Below, in pieces: positions 29,496-38,572 of a stretch of DNA of 64,000 nucleotides (positions within the stretch are counted from its first letter, which is position 1; every line of letters starts with the position of its first letter). The notes under the pieces are model-generated. The model was not told the origin of the DNA, made no database searches, and saw only the letters and a list, made by a program, of their open reading frames with translations. A program made the position numbers and the translations under genes. Origin of the DNA: Asticcacaulis sp. SL142 (lineage in GTDB: Bacteria > Pseudomonadota > Alphaproteobacteria > Caulobacterales > Caulobacteraceae); NCBI RefSeq assembly GCF_026625745.1, contig NZ_CP113061.1:744001-808000 (forward strand), given 5' to 3'.

Positions 29496-29972
29496 TTAAC
29501 GCTTCGAGAACTGGAAGGAACGACGAGCTTTCGCACGGCCGTACTTTTTACGTTCAACCACGCGCGAGTCGCGGGTCAGGAAGCCAGCGGCCTTAAGCGT
29601 CGGGCGCAGACCCGGCTCAAAATAGGTCAGAGCCTTAGACAGACCGTGACGGATGGCACCGGCTTGACCGGACAGGCCAGAGCCTTGAACGGTGACAAAC
29701 ACGTCGAACTGGGTCGCGCGCTCGGTCAGGTTCAGCGGCTGAGCAATCATCATACGCAGAACCGGACGTGCAAAATACACTTCCTGTTCGCGACCATTAA
29801 TGACCCACTTGCCGGAACCAGGCTTGATCCAGACGCGGGCGATAGCGTTCTTACGCTTGCCGGTAGCATAGGCGCGACCGAACTTATCCAGTTGCTGAAC
29901 GCGCTCTACGGGAGCCGCGACAGGGTTGGACGACAGGGAAGCCAAAGCTTCCAAACCTTGAGTTTCGGACAT
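29496..29972 (-). CDS. rpsI: 30S ribosomal protein S9
   Basis: 158 residues. The C-terminus [14 protein letters not shown] is the classic S9 tail that reaches the P-site t[21 protein letters not shown] near residue 35 is the family signature. The first 30 residues are an extra acidic segment common in alphaproteobacteria. It follows rplM with a 2-base gap. Confidence 0.97.
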   Translation of the reverse strand: MSETQGLEALASLSSNPVAAPVERVQQLDKFGRAYATGKRKNAIARVWIKPGSGKWVINGREQEVYFARPVLRMMIAQPLNLTERATQFDVFVTVQGSGLSGQAGAIRHGLSKALTYFEPGLRPTLKAAGFLTRDSRVVERKKYGRAKARRSFQFSKR

Positions 29973-29974
29973 TC

Positions 29975-30451
29975 TTAGAAGCTCCGTACGTTCTTGCGGC
30001 TCATGGCCTTGAAGTCGATGACTTCCGGCTGTTGAGCTTCGTGGGGGTGTTCCGAACCGGCATAGATACGCAGGTGCGTCAGTTGGGCGCGCGCCAAGGG
30101 CGATTCCTTTGGCAGCATACGCTCAACGGCCTTCATCAGAACGCGCTCAGGGTACTTACCGCCCAGGATCTGGCCCATGGTGCGGGTCTTGACGCCACCA
30201 GGGTGACCGGTGTGCCAATGGAACACCTTGTCCGTCAGCTTCTTACCGGTATAGTGAACCTTCTCGGCATTGATGACGATGACATAGTCACCGGAATCAA
30301 CGTGAGGTGTGTAGGTAGGCAGGTGCTTGCCGCGAAGACGCATGGCGATAAACGAAGCCAGACGGCCGACAACGGCGTCCTGAGCGTCGATCACGACCCA
30401 CTTCTTCTCGACATCGGCCGGCTTAAGCGGCGCGGTGGTCGATTTCAACAT
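29975..30451 (-). CDS. rplM: 50S ribosomal protein L13
   Basis: 158 residues from the ATG at 30451, which has AAGGA at 9 bases; the frame open to 30490 lacks such a site. L13 marks are [28 protein letters not shown] and [13 protein letters not shown]. It is the first gene of the rplM-rpsI operon. Confidence 0.97.
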   Translation of the reverse strand: MLKSTTAPLKPADVEKKWVVIDAQDAVVGRLASFIAMRLRGKHLPTYTPHVDSGDYVIVINAEKVHYTGKKLTDKVFHWHTGHPGGVKTRTMGQILGGKYPERVLMKAVERMLPKESPLARAQLTHLRIYAGSEHPHEAQQPEVIDFKAMSRKNVRSF

Positions 30452-30507
30452 GGTCAAATTCCTTAGATTTCTTACAGAATGCATTCCCATAAGAATGAAG
30501 TGGGCGG

Positions 30508-30536
30508 GAGATACATGATTGGTTGTGACAGGTCAA
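30508..30536 (-). promoter_or_regulatory. Promoter of rplM-rpsI
   Basis: On the minus strand TTGACC and TATCTC are separated by exactly 17 bases, a good sigma-70-type promoter placed about 55 bases before the rplM ATG. Confidence 0.65.
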
Positions 30537-30578
30537 CACATAATTTTTACCAAAATACACGCATCGCATTGTTTTTGT

Positions 30579-30598
30579 TACCATTTTCAACAATGGTA
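30579..30598. promoter_or_regulatory. 7-6-7 palindrome upstream of PhoX-like gene
   Basis: TACCATT-TTCAAC-AATGGTA is a perfect inverted repeat in the AT-rich divergent region between rplM and the PhoX-like gene, about 125 bases before the latter. It has the size of a repressor operator; the regulator is unknown. Confidence 0.35.
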
Positions 30599-30723
30599 TT
30601 AAATTACCGTCATTTTTTACACTGGAAACTCATCCAATGATTACCCTTTTCGATCTTTCCCACGTTCACACGGTCGTCTAAAAGCACATATATAAGCCCA
30701 TACGCCTATATTCCGGAGTTTTC

Positions 30724-32142
30724 ATGTACCTGTCGCGTCGCTCAATGATGAACCATGCCGCTGCGGCATCCCTGGCTTTCTCAGGGTTTCCACTACTGGC
30801 GTGTGCTCAAAACAGTAGCCGCGCCGACAGTACGGCCACGACCTATGAAAATGAAGTTGAAGGGTATGGGCCACTTATTGAGGATAAATACGGCATTTGC
30901 GACCTGCCCGCGGGTTTTACCTATAAAGTCATCAGTGAAGCGGGCGAAACCATGAGCGATGGCCTTGTCGTGCCACACGTCCATGATGGCATGGGCTGCT
31001 TTACGCACGGCACAGACACGATTGCCCTCGTCCGCAATCATGAACTGTCGCCAAAGCACCGTAATTTCGGGGCGATCGGTATGAATGGCCGTCTGATCGA
31101 CAAGCTAGACAGATCAAAAGTCTATGACTTCGAAACCAATGACTACCCGCTTCTGGGCGGTACGACGACGGTTATTTACAATATGAAAACCCGTCAGGTC
31201 GAGCAGCAGTTCATGTCCCTCATTGGCACCTCGACCAATTGCGCGGGCGGTCAGACTCCTTGGGGCTCATGGCTAACCTGCGAAGAGACGGTAACCAAAG
31301 CTGGCGAAGGGGTCGGCAAGGACCACGGCTATGTCTTTGAGGTCCCATCTGGTCATAAGGGGTTGGTTGAACCGGTACCGATAAAAGCGATGGGCCGCTT
31401 CAAACACGAAGCCACCGCCACTGACCCGCGCACCGGTATTATCTATTTGACCGAAGACACCAGCGACGGCGTGTTTTACCGCTATTTACCCAACGACCGC
31501 AGGCACTTGCTTAAAGGTGGCAAGCTTCAGGCTTTAGGATTTAAACAGTTTCCCAAAGGCGCGGTCACCTCAAACGTCGGTGAGACCATTTGGAAAGTCG
31601 GAGACAGCTTCGATGCGGTCTGGATCGACCTTGATAACGTCGAAAGCCCAGATGATGACCTCCGTGCGCGAGCCTATAAAGCTGGGGCTGCGCAGTTCGT
31701 CCGCGGTGAAGGCATCCATTTCGGCGACGGTGAGCTTTATTTCACCGCGACCTCCGGCGGCAAGGCCGAAGCCGGTCAGATCATCCGCTATCGACCCAGC
31801 CTGCACGAAGGCCAGACCGGCGAAAAAGACGCACCCGGCAAGGTCACTCTGTTTCTGGAATCGGCCAACGAAAACGTCTTCGACTATGGTGACAACCTGA
31901 CCATATCAAACGGGGGACACCTGTTCGTGTGCGAAGATCGATACTCTGACAGCCTGCGCAACCACATCCGTATCGTAACGCCGCAGGGCAAGGTCGCGAC
32001 CTTCGCCCGTAATGTCTTCAAGGAAAACGGCGAATGGGCAGGCGCGTGCTTTTCACCTGACGGATCAACCTTGTTTGTCAACGTGCAGTGGCCGGGATTT
32101 ACCTTGGCTATCACCGGCCCGTGGCAAAGCTTCAAAGCCTGA
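30724..32142 (+). CDS. PhoX-like (DUF839) exported protein, putative alkaline phosphatase
   Basis: 472 residues. The N-terminus has SRRSMMNH and a hydrophobic segment, a likely Tat signal as in PhoX enzymes, and ends with LLAC, which could also be a lipobox, so the protein may be a Tat-exported lipoprotein. Family segments include ALVRNHELSPKH, CAGGQTPWGSWLTCEE and YLTEDTSDGVFYRYLP. PhoX proteins are Ca/Fe-dependent phosphomonoesterases. The gene stands alone between two well-defined transcription boundaries. No full Pho box is visible. The ribosome binding site is CCGGAG, 5 bases before the ATG. Confidence 0.85.
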   Translation: MYLSRRSMMNHAAAASLAFSGFPLLACAQNSSRADSTATTYENEVEGYGPLIEDKYGICDLPAGFTYKVISEAGETMSDGLVVPHVHDGMGCFTHGTDTIALVRNHELSPKHRNFGAIGMNGRLIDKLDRSKVYDFETNDYPLLGGTTTVIYNMKTRQVEQQFMSLIGTSTNCAGGQTPWGSWLTCEETVTKAGEGVGKDHGYVFEVPSGHKGLVEPVPIKAMGRFKHEATATDPRTGIIYLTEDTSDGVFYRYLPNDRRHLLKGGKLQALGFKQFPKGAVTSNVGETIWKVGDSFDAVWIDLDNVESPDDDLRARAYKAGAAQFVRGEGIHFGDGELYFTATSGGKAEAGQIIRYRPSLHEGQTGEKDAPGKVTLFLESANENVFDYGDNLTISNGGHLFVCEDRYSDSLRNHIRIVTPQGKVATFARNVFKENGEWAGACFSPDGSTLFVNVQWPGFTLAITGPWQSFKA

Positions 32143-32146
32143 CATT

Positions 32147-32174
32147 AAAAAGCCCCGGATAGTCCGGGGCTTTT
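32147..32174. terminator. Bidirectional terminator between PhoX-like gene and ctaA
   Basis: AAAAGCCCCGGA-TAG-TCCGGGGCTTTT is a perfect stem with A and T runs on either side, placed between two convergent stop codons. Confidence 0.9.
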
Positions 32175-32176
32175 CT

Positions 32177-33220
32177 TTATCTTAAGCGGAAATCGCGATC
32201 AGCCCTCGCCACTTTCCACATTAAAAGCGTCGCGAGAATAATCAGGCAAACCGCCACGAACTGGTGCATCAGGCCAAAACCAATCTGCGCACCTGTCACC
32301 AAAGTCGCGACGCCCAATATCCCCTGAATCCACGCCAGAGTCGCCACCGATGTGGAAATCAGACGAATCTCATCATCCATACATTTCTGAACCAGAATAA
32401 TGGCATAGGTCGTGATGCCTATGAGCGCGATGTAAGCGACGATACGGTGCATGAACTGAACCATGCCCTGATCGTGGAAGAACACGAAGCCGATGCCTTT
32501 GCTCCAGTCAACATAGGGCGCAATGTGGCCATTCATCAGCGGCCAGTCATTATAAACCGTCCCGGCATCGTTACCAGCGACCAACGCCCCCAGCAAACAT
32601 TGCAGAATAATAACTCCAAACACAAGAGAGGTCGCCACACGCCAGCCCTGCGGAGCGCCTCGCCCCCGCCCCTGCCCGGCCAAGGCTTCACACGCCGTCC
32701 ATAAAGTCAGCACCAGAATAAGCAGCGCCATGCCTAAATGGATCATCAGCCGTTCCGGCGCGACATCGACACGCTTATCAAGGCCGGATGACACCATCCA
32801 CCAGCCGATGCCGCCCTGCAGCGCGCCAAGCCCCAAAAGCCCCGCGCAGCGCCAGATAAGACGCCCCGGCACCTCTGACCTTAACAGCAAGATCACAAAT
32901 GGCACAAAGAACACGACGCCAATCAGCCGACCTAAAAACCGGTGGATCCACTCCCACCAATAGATCCCCTTGAAATCCTCAAGATCCATATGGGCGTTGA
33001 TCTGACTATATTCAGGAATTTTCTGATATTTCTCAAATTCCTGCTGCCACGCAGCGTCATCGAGCGGCGGTATAGCTCCGGTTACCGGCTTCCATTCTGT
33101 AATCGAAAGCCCCGAATCGGTCAGACGCGTCGCTCCGCCGACCAGAATCATCGCCACGACTAAAAATGCCACCGCGAACAGCCACGCTGCCACCAGAGGA
33201 GACTTTAAGGGAAGTCGCAC
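32177..33220 (-). CDS. ctaA: Heme A synthase (CtaA/Cox15 type 2)
   Basis: 347 residues with eight membrane segments. GGATRLTDSGLSITEWKPV near residue 30 and the glutamate- and histidine-containing WWEWIHRFLGR are diagnostic. The enzyme oxidises the C8 methyl of heme O to make heme A for the aa3 oxidase encoded at 37553-43075. It stands apart from that cluster, read on the same strand. Confidence 0.95.
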   Translation of the reverse strand: MRLPLKSPLVAAWLFAVAFLVVAMILVGGATRLTDSGLSITEWKPVTGAIPPLDDAAWQQEFEKYQKIPEYSQINAHMDLEDFKGIYWWEWIHRFLGRLIGVVFFVPFVILLLRSEVPGRLIWRCAGLLGLGALQGGIGWWMVSSGLDKRVDVAPERLMIHLGMALLILVLTLWTACEALAGQGRGRGAPQGWRVATSLVFGVIILQCLLGALVAGNDAGTVYNDWPLMNGHIAPYVDWSKGIGFVFFHDQGMVQFMHRIVAYIALIGITTYAIILVQKCMDDEIRLISTSVATLAWIQGILGVATLVTGAQIGFGLMHQFVAVCLIILATLLMWKVARADRDFRLR

Positions 33221-33248
33221 GTCTAACGCCTCACATTTGGTAATTTTG

Positions 33249-33267
33249 CCTCTTATAACTTAAGAGG
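33249..33267. promoter_or_regulatory. Inverted repeat upstream of ctaA
   Basis: CCTCTTA-TAACT-TAAGAGG, 7-5-7 and perfect, lies about 30 bases before the ctaA start. It may be an operator or the stem of a leader. Confidence 0.35.
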
Positions 33268-33346
33268 TCTGTTCAATTCTTTAACCTTACCCGGTATAAA
33301 TGCGCTAATTAAGACATTTTGTCGGGCACTGAAAAGATTGAGGGAT

Positions 33347-33362
33347 TTGCCCACATGGGCAA
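33347..33362. promoter_or_regulatory. Palindrome upstream of small membrane protein pair
   Basis: TTGCCCA-CA-TGGGCAA is a 7-2-7 palindrome 47 bases before the ATG at 33409. It is possibly an operator for the two-gene unit that follows. Confidence 0.3.
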
Positions 33363-33408
33363 CCCATTTTCAAGTCCCCTGACCGAGGAAACATGAAAGG
33401 CTCCACAC

Positions 33409-33666
33409 ATGCGTGCTGAAGACTGGTTAGCAGCGGTTGCCGTTGGTTTCGTCATTAGCTGGATCGCTAATGGTGTAACCAAAAGCCGTTACAGCTTTCT
33501 GATAAACGCGTTTGTCGGCGTGTTCGGGTCCATACTGGTCAATATGCTCATCCACACCATGTCGCTTTATCCTGACAGCGTGTTCCTGACGATTAAACTG
33601 GGGCTGGCCGGATCTATCGGTTTATTACTGCTGTTCCACATCAGCCGCAGACTGGAGCGTAGATGA
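33409..33666 (+). CDS. Small membrane protein, possibly GlsB/YeaQ/YmgE-like
   Basis: 85 residues with three hydrophobic segments and a basic end (SRRLERR). The layout, with Gly-containing segments such as FLINAFVGVFGSILVN, recalls the transglycosylase-associated GlsB/YeaQ family, but the match is weak and the function unknown. AAAGG lies 8 bases before the ATG. An earlier ATG at 33393 opens only eight codons. The gene overlaps the next by four bases (ATGA), so the two are translated together. Confidence 0.65.
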   Translation: MRAEDWLAAVAVGFVISWIANGVTKSRYSFLINAFVGVFGSILVNMLIHTMSLYPDSVFLTIKLGLAGSIGLLLLFHISRRLERR

Positions 33667-33890
33667 TCTTTAAGCCTCTAAGCCTTCCGGTTCGCAGACT
33701 GATCGCCTGCGCAGGCGTAGTTGTGTTTTTGTGCGTTTATGTGGCTCTGGTATCCAACATCGCCGCACATCTGCCTGAAAACAAACTGATTGAGTTGCTC
33801 TATTATGGTCTGGCCGGAATTTTGTGGGGTATTCCTGTGATCCCGATTATAAGCTGGTCTGAGAATTACCAAAAGAAAAACAGGCATTAG
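33663..33890 (+). CDS. DUF2842 small membrane protein
   Basis: 75 residues with two membrane segments. The pattern (basic RRLIACAG start, a first helix, LPE, then ELLYYGLAGILWGIPVIPII and a polar end) matches DUF2842 of alphaproteobacteria, function unknown. Its ATG overlaps the stop of the preceding gene. Confidence 0.75.
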   Translation: MIFKPLSLPVRRLIACAGVVVFLCVYVALVSNIAAHLPENKLIELLYYGLAGILWGIPVIPIISWSENYQKKNRH

Positions 33891-33931
33891 GGACGACGCG
33901 GCCATGACCACGCCGCCCCCGGAATTACCGG

Positions 33932-34414
33932 TCAGATATTTTCCAGAACGTATTCAGCCGCAGATACCTTAAATTCACCCGGCGCCTCAACGAACAGTTT
34001 TTCGACAACACCATCCTTAGCGATGAGTGCGTAACGCTGTGAGCGAACGCCCATGCCGAACTGGCTACCGTCCATAGTCAGACCAAGCGCCTTAGCGAAG
34101 TCACCATTGCCATCGCCCAGCATCAAAATCTCATCACTAATGCCTTGATCCTTAGCCCAGGCCTTCATGACAAAGGCATCATTGACGCTGGTGCAAACGA
34201 CCGTATCGACGCCCTTGGCCTTAAAAGCGGCGACCTGATCCTTGTAGCCCGGCAAATGCCGCGCCGAGCAGGTCGGGGTGAACGCCCCCGGCACAGCAAA
34301 CAGGACAACCGTTTTACCGGAGAACACTTCGCTGCCGTTTATCGGTTTTGGGCCATCTTCGGTAGGGGTCGAGAATTTTGTGTCGGGTAAGCTATCGCCG
34401 GTTTTGAGGGTCAT
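33932..34414 (-). CDS. Peroxiredoxin, Prx5 family
   Basis: 160 residues. The peroxidatic cysteine is in PGAFTPTCS, near residue 49, with a second cysteine in TVVCTSVNDAF. Prx5 enzymes reduce hydrogen peroxide and alkyl hydroperoxides in the cytoplasm, using glutathione/glutaredoxin or thioredoxin. A single-domain form without a fused glutaredoxin. It is a single gene convergent with the DUF2842 unit. Confidence 0.93.
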   Translation of the reverse strand: MTLKTGDSLPDTKFSTPTEDGPKPINGSEVFSGKTVVLFAVPGAFTPTCSARHLPGYKDQVAAFKAKGVDTVVCTSVNDAFVMKAWAKDQGISDEILMLGDGNGDFAKALGLTMDGSQFGMGVRSQRYALIAKDGVVEKLFVEAPGEFKVSAAEYVLENI

Positions 34415-34556
34415 GATGAAGTCCTTATTGTCATCTTACATAAGACTTGGCCGTATAGGCTGAGTGCCCGCCCGCGCCAAGTCAACAGAATGTGTAATTT
34501 CAAATTTTTGAGGTTTTTCAGCTTGAAACTCATCTGTAAATCCCCATCATAATTCT

Positions 34557-35171
34557 ATGAACACCCTCATGCCCCCGCCTTCATCCGATCCGAACTCACT
34601 TCAGGGCAACCTGTTGATTGCCATGCCGGGACTTGATGATCCGAACTTCGATCATAGCGTCATCTATATTTGCCAGCACGATGAAGGCTCCGCCATGGGA
34701 CTTGTGCTCAACCATCCGATCGAAGGGCTGAATTTCGGGCGCATGATGGATGAACTTGGCATTGAAAGCGTTGACACAGACCGGACACGGCAAAAAATTT
34801 TCAACGGTGGCCCAGTGCAGAATGATCGCGGTTTTGTGCTGCACAGCCTCGACTACCGCCTTGATGACATAACCCTGTCCTTGACCGGCGGTGATATCAA
34901 TGAGGCTATGGGCCTCGGTCTGACCGCGACCCGCGATATACTGGTGGATCTGTCAAACGGCAAAGGTCCGCGTGATGCGCTCATTGCCCTTGGATATGCG
35001 GGCTGGACCGCAGGCCAGCTTGAAGCCGAAATCCGCCAGAATACCTGGCTGATCGCCCCTGCGGATAAGGCTATTATCTTTGCTCGCGACCCGGCCCGGA
35101 TGTGGGAAATGGCCATTTCATCGCTCGGTATCTCGCCAGAACACTTAAGCGGACAATCCGGCAGCGCTTAA
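34557..35171 (+). CDS. YqgE/AlgH family protein (UPF0301)
   Basis: 204 residues. The YqgE/AlgH pattern is complete: LQGNLLIAMPGLDDPNF, GSAMGLVLNHP, NGGPVQNDRGFVLH and ALGYAGWTAGQLEAEI. The biochemical role is not established; AlgH was linked to alginate regulation in Pseudomonas. It is cytosolic. The start may be ATG 34557 or ATG 34569. It is convergent with the M16 peptidase gene. Confidence 0.92.
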   Translation: MNTLMPPPSSDPNSLQGNLLIAMPGLDDPNFDHSVIYICQHDEGSAMGLVLNHPIEGLNFGRMMDELGIESVDTDRTRQKIFNGGPVQNDRGFVLHSLDYRLDDITLSLTGGDINEAMGLGLTATRDILVDLSNGKGPRDALIALGYAGWTAGQLEAEIRQNTWLIAPADKAIIFARDPARMWEMAISSLGISPEHLSGQSGSA

Positions 35172-35179
35172 CCCATGGA

Positions 35180-36469
35180 CTACGCCGCAAACACCTGATG
35201 GATAACTGTAGCAGGGTCGATTTTAAGCCGCGGGCCGAGAATAGCCGATGCACACCCCTTTTGGCGAACAAGCGCGGTGCCTACCCGGCTCAGATCATCA
35301 AGTGTCACATGATCAAGTTCACGCGCCTGCTCATCAATCCCAAACAGTCGCCCATAGGTCAGCAGTTGTGAGGCATAGGCACCGGCCCGCATAGCCGGAT
35401 TTTCATCATTAAGATAAAGCGACGTCTTAAACTGCGCCTTGGCCCGTTCCAGTTCGCGCTCCAGCGGATTTTCGGCCAGTTCACGCAAAGTTGCCGCAAT
35501 CAGTTCACACAGGGGTTCAAGATCTGCGGGCAGACAGCCTGCATAGACCCCCACCACGCCGGTATCACGATATTGCGTCGACCACGCGTCAATCGTGTAA
35601 GCCAGCCCCCGCGCCTCCCGCGCCGACTGGAACAGGCGCGATGCCATGCCTCCACCCAAAATCTCACAGAACAGCCGCGTCGCAAACAAATCGTCATCAA
35701 AACGGCTAACCCCTTCAAACGCCAGAGCCAGATTCACCTGTTCGATCCGGCGCGTCAGATGGCTGTGTAGGCGGGTAAACTGGGCGCGTTCAGGTGTGGT
35801 TGTGACACCGGCAGGCATAACCCCATCCAGCACCTTCACCAGCGCCTGATAAGCCGCGTCAGGATCAACCCCGCCAGAGAGACACAAAACCATATTCTGA
35901 GGCGCGTATAGGCTTTGGGCAAAGTCACGCAGGCTTTTCACATCTACGGGTTTTAAGCTTTTGACCGTGCCCAAAATCGGGCGCCCCAGACTTTGCTCAG
36001 CAAAGCTCGACCTCTGAAGCATATCGAAAACATGGTCATCAGGCGTATCAAAGGCCTCAGATATTTCCTGCCCCACCACCAGCTTTTCACGCTTCAGTTC
36101 ATCCGGCGCCATGACCGGGCGAAACATCAGATCCGTGACCACTTCCAGCGCCAGCGGCAGCAAATGGTTCAGGCCGCGCACCTCAAAGCGGGTGTGCTCA
36201 TAGCCTGTCGACGCGTTGATCGTGCCGCCCTGATGCTCGATAACCTCAGCCAGTTCACGCGCATTGCGGGCCCCCGCCCCTTTGAAAACCATATGCTCCA
36301 AAAGGTGCGCCCAGCCCGATTGAGCCTCAGTTTCAAACCGTGTCCCGCCATGAATGATGGCGGTTAAGGCAAAGCTTTTCAAACCGGGGATCGGATCACA
36401 CAGTAATCTTAAGCCATTATCAAATTGGTAGAGCCGGATAGCTGTGCCGGCCAGAACAGACTCACTCAT
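35180..36469 (-). CDS. M16 family zinc peptidase
   Basis: 429 residues. The inverted zinc motif HLLEH has His55, Glu58 and His59, and the third ligand is expected in KLVVGQEI about 75 residues on. Two homologous halves are present, the second without the motif. The protein resembles the mitochondrial processing peptidase beta subunit, as is usual for alphaproteobacterial M16 genes. The substrate is unknown. It lies 6 bases after the SURF1 gene and is probably cotranscribed with the oxidase cluster. No signal peptide is seen. Confidence 0.92.
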   Translation of the reverse strand: MSESVLAGTAIRLYQFDNGLRLLCDPIPGLKSFALTAIIHGGTRFETEAQSGWAHLLEHMVFKGAGARNARELAEVIEHQGGTINASTGYEHTRFEVRGLNHLLPLALEVVTDLMFRPVMAPDELKREKLVVGQEISEAFDTPDDHVFDMLQRSSFAEQSLGRPILGTVKSLKPVDVKSLRDFAQSLYAPQNMVLCLSGGVDPDAAYQALVKVLDGVMPAGVTTTPERAQFTRLHSHLTRRIEQVNLALAFEGVSRFDDDLFATRLFCEILGGGMASRLFQSAREARGLAYTIDAWSTQYRDTGVVGVYAGCLPADLEPLCELIAATLRELAENPLERELERAKAQFKTSLYLNDENPAMRAGAYASQLLTYGRLFGIDEQARELDHVTLDDLSRVGTALVRQKGCASAILGPRLKIDPATVIHQVFAA

Positions 36470-36475
36470 CGGAAA

Positions 36476-37189
36476 TTAAGCGTTCACTTTCTTATATTTT
36501 TGGTACAGCACGGCCCCAAACATGGCCAAAAGCGTCCAGGCCAGCCCAAACCAGGTCAAGGCATATTCAAGATGGCGGTTAGACAAGGCCGCCGTCATCG
36601 GGCTTTGCACCAGACCGCTGATTTCGAGATCGGACTTTTCCAGATCCATGATCACGAAATAGTCTTCACGCACAGGCATATTCAAGGCCTTGGAAATTTC
36701 GCGTGCCGAACGCCAATACCACTCATTTTTTCCCGGTACATTGGACGGCGTCATACCGGCCGGAATAGCATCAAGCTTTCGCAAACGCCCCACAACGGGC
36801 GCCATGATCGGCAAGTCCTGCGGCAATGGCACCTCAGAAAAGCCCAGTTCAGTGATGATTTTCCGCTCTGAATCAAAGGGGCAAGTCCCCAGAACGTGAT
36901 ACCCGGACACGCCGTTCAACAGGCCGTGCATATAGATCAGTTTATCCGCCTCAATGAAACAGTTGGTGATAGTGATCTGCCGCCACGACACATCCTGATC
37001 CCCGGCAATAACGTCGCGAACCGGTAATGGTGCAATTGTCTGGGTGCGCTCAATTTCAGATTTCAACCCTTGCTTCCAGTGAAGGCGCTGCAATTGCCAT
37101 ACGCCCAATCCATTAAGGCAAAGGAAGGCTATGACAACACAAACCGTCATTATCGGTGGGGCCAGTTTAAATAAAGACCTAACCACCAT
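36476..37189 (-). CDS. SURF1 family cytochrome oxidase assembly protein
   Basis: 237 residues with an N-terminal membrane segment (VCVVIAFLCLNGLGVWQLQRL) and a C-terminal one (YALTWFGLAWTLLAMFGAVL), the standard SURF1 layout. The terminal RHLEYALTWFGLA is a family hallmark. SURF1 helps deliver heme A to CtaD. It overlaps the DUF983 gene by 11 bases. Confidence 0.93.
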   Translation of the reverse strand: MVVRSLFKLAPPIMTVCVVIAFLCLNGLGVWQLQRLHWKQGLKSEIERTQTIAPLPVRDVIAGDQDVSWRQITITNCFIEADKLIYMHGLLNGVSGYHVLGTCPFDSERKIITELGFSEVPLPQDLPIMAPVVGRLRKLDAIPAGMTPSNVPGKNEWYWRSAREISKALNMPVREDYFVIMDLEKSDLEISGLVQSPMTAALSNRHLEYALTWFGLAWTLLAMFGAVLYQKYKKVNA

Positions 37190-37553
37190 GAGAACGATCT
37201 TTTACCCGGTGTTTGAGTTGGAACGCGATGGTTACCCCTTTCAAGGGGCGCATCAACCCAAGGCTAAGGATCAAAGCCAAGGGCAACCAAATCACCATGT
37301 GGACCCAGATGGGCGGTTGATAAGCGAAGTCCGTAATCACAAAACCAAAACAGCAGATAAAGCCTGCGATCAAAATAATGAAGACGACGGGACCGTCACC
37401 GGTGTCCGCCGTCTTAAAATTTTGACCGCAATTTTGGCAATCATCGCTGACTTTAAGAAAGCCTGAAAACAGTCTTCCTTTACCACAGACCGGACACTTA
37501 CCTTTCACGGCCGCGAGGAAATTAACCTCACGACCGCCGGGATTATCGTTCAT
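37179..37553 (-). CDS. DUF983 zinc-ribbon membrane protein
   Basis: 124 residues. Two CxxC pairs (CPVCGKG and CQNCGQNF) form a probable zinc ribbon at the N-terminus, followed by two membrane segments. DUF983 genes lie between ctaE and SURF1 in many alphaproteobacteria, so a role in oxidase assembly is suspected but not shown. Its ATG overlaps the ctaE stop by one base. Confidence 0.88.
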   Translation of the reverse strand: MNDNPGGREVNFLAAVKGKCPVCGKGRLFSGFLKVSDDCQNCGQNFKTADTGDGPVVFIILIAGFICCFGFVITDFAYQPPIWVHMVIWLPLALILSLGLMRPLKGVTIAFQLKHRVKDRSHGG

Positions 37554-38425
37554 CAGTGCGCCACGCCAAAGACGACATAGATGAAGGCAAACAGGAACAA
37601 CCAGACCACATCAACGAAGTGCCAGTACCAGGCCGCAGCCTCGAAGCCGAAATGCTTCTTGGGTGTGAAATCACCGCCCATAAGCCGCAACAAGCACACC
37701 GCCAGGAAGATGGTTCCGATCAAAACGTGGAAACCATGGAAACCCGTCGCCATAAAGAATGACGAACCGTAAAGACCGGAATTGGCCGCTTCTTCGTTGA
37801 AGAACAGGTGGTGCTCAATGATGTGATGATATTCATATGCCTGAACGCCCGTAAAGATCGCGCCAAGGATCACAGTCAGCAAAAGACCGAGCTTGGCATC
37901 CTTACGATTGCCGACCTGAAGGGCATGGTGCGCCCAGGTAACCGTGGTGCCCGACAGCAACAAAATAAGTGTGTTCAGTAGCGGCAAATGCCAGGCGCTG
38001 ACCAGTTCGACACCGTGCGGCGGCCAGTTTGACCACGCCGTGCGCACTTCTTCGATGGCCGAGGCTTCGGAGGCGCGGTGGCTGCCGAACAGAGCCATTT
38101 CAAAGAAAATCCAGAACCATGCCACGAAGAACATAACTTCGGACGCGATGAACATGATCATACCGTAGCGCAAACCCAGTTGCACCACAGGGGTATGGTC
38201 GCCGCCCTTGGATTCCTTGATGACATCGCGCCACCAGCCGAACATCGAATACAGGATGCCGACAAAACCTATGGCGAAGACGTACCAGGTGCCCTTTTCA
38301 AGTCCGAAAAGGCCCTTTAGCCAGATGACCAGGCCCACAAACATCAGCGTTACAAACGCCGATGACACCAGCGGCCATGGGCTGGGGTTAATGATATGAT
38401 AGTCGTGCTTTGCGCCGTGAGCCAT
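37553..38425 (-). CDS. ctaE: Cytochrome c oxidase subunit III
   Basis: 290 residues with seven membrane segments. Typical stretches are [16 protein letters not shown] at the N-terminus and [17 protein letters not shown], with [14 protein letters not shown] at the C-terminus. It is part of the aa3-type oxidase in the inner membrane. A 147-base gap separates it from ctaG, larger than others in the cluster. Confidence 0.96.
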   Translation of the reverse strand: MAHGAKHDYHIINPSPWPLVSSAFVTLMFVGLVIWLKGLFGLEKGTWYVFAIGFVGILYSMFGWWRDVIKESKGGDHTPVVQLGLRYGMIMFIASEVMFFVAWFWIFFEMALFGSHRASEASAIEEVRTAWSNWPPHGVELVSAWHLPLLNTLILLLSGTTVTWAHHALQVGNRKDAKLGLLLTVILGAIFTGVQAYEYHHIIEHHLFFNEEAANSGLYGSSFFMATGFHGFHVLIGTIFLAVCLLRLMGGDFTPKKHFGFEAAAWYWHFVDVVWLFLFAFIYVVFGVAH

Positions 38426-38572
38426 TTCCGTCCAACTCTTCGTTTGCGCCCCCCTGTTGTGGGCTGGCCTTAATTTCAGGTCTCGTCAAATGCGAAACTG
38501 TCGCTAATCCCGTTTATGCCAAATCGTTCGTAAACACAATGCAAAGACCCGGCTTAAAGCAGGGTTTTTAGG

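Noticed and set aside
30520-30620. Pho box upstream of the PhoX-like gene
   Set aside because: Only half-site matches (CTGTCAC on the minus strand, CCGTCAT on the plus strand) without a properly spaced partner.
33393-33419. Eight-codon frame with GAGGAA upstream of the small membrane pair
   Set aside because: Good ribosome binding site but too short to support; could be a leader peptide, yet nothing else suggests it.
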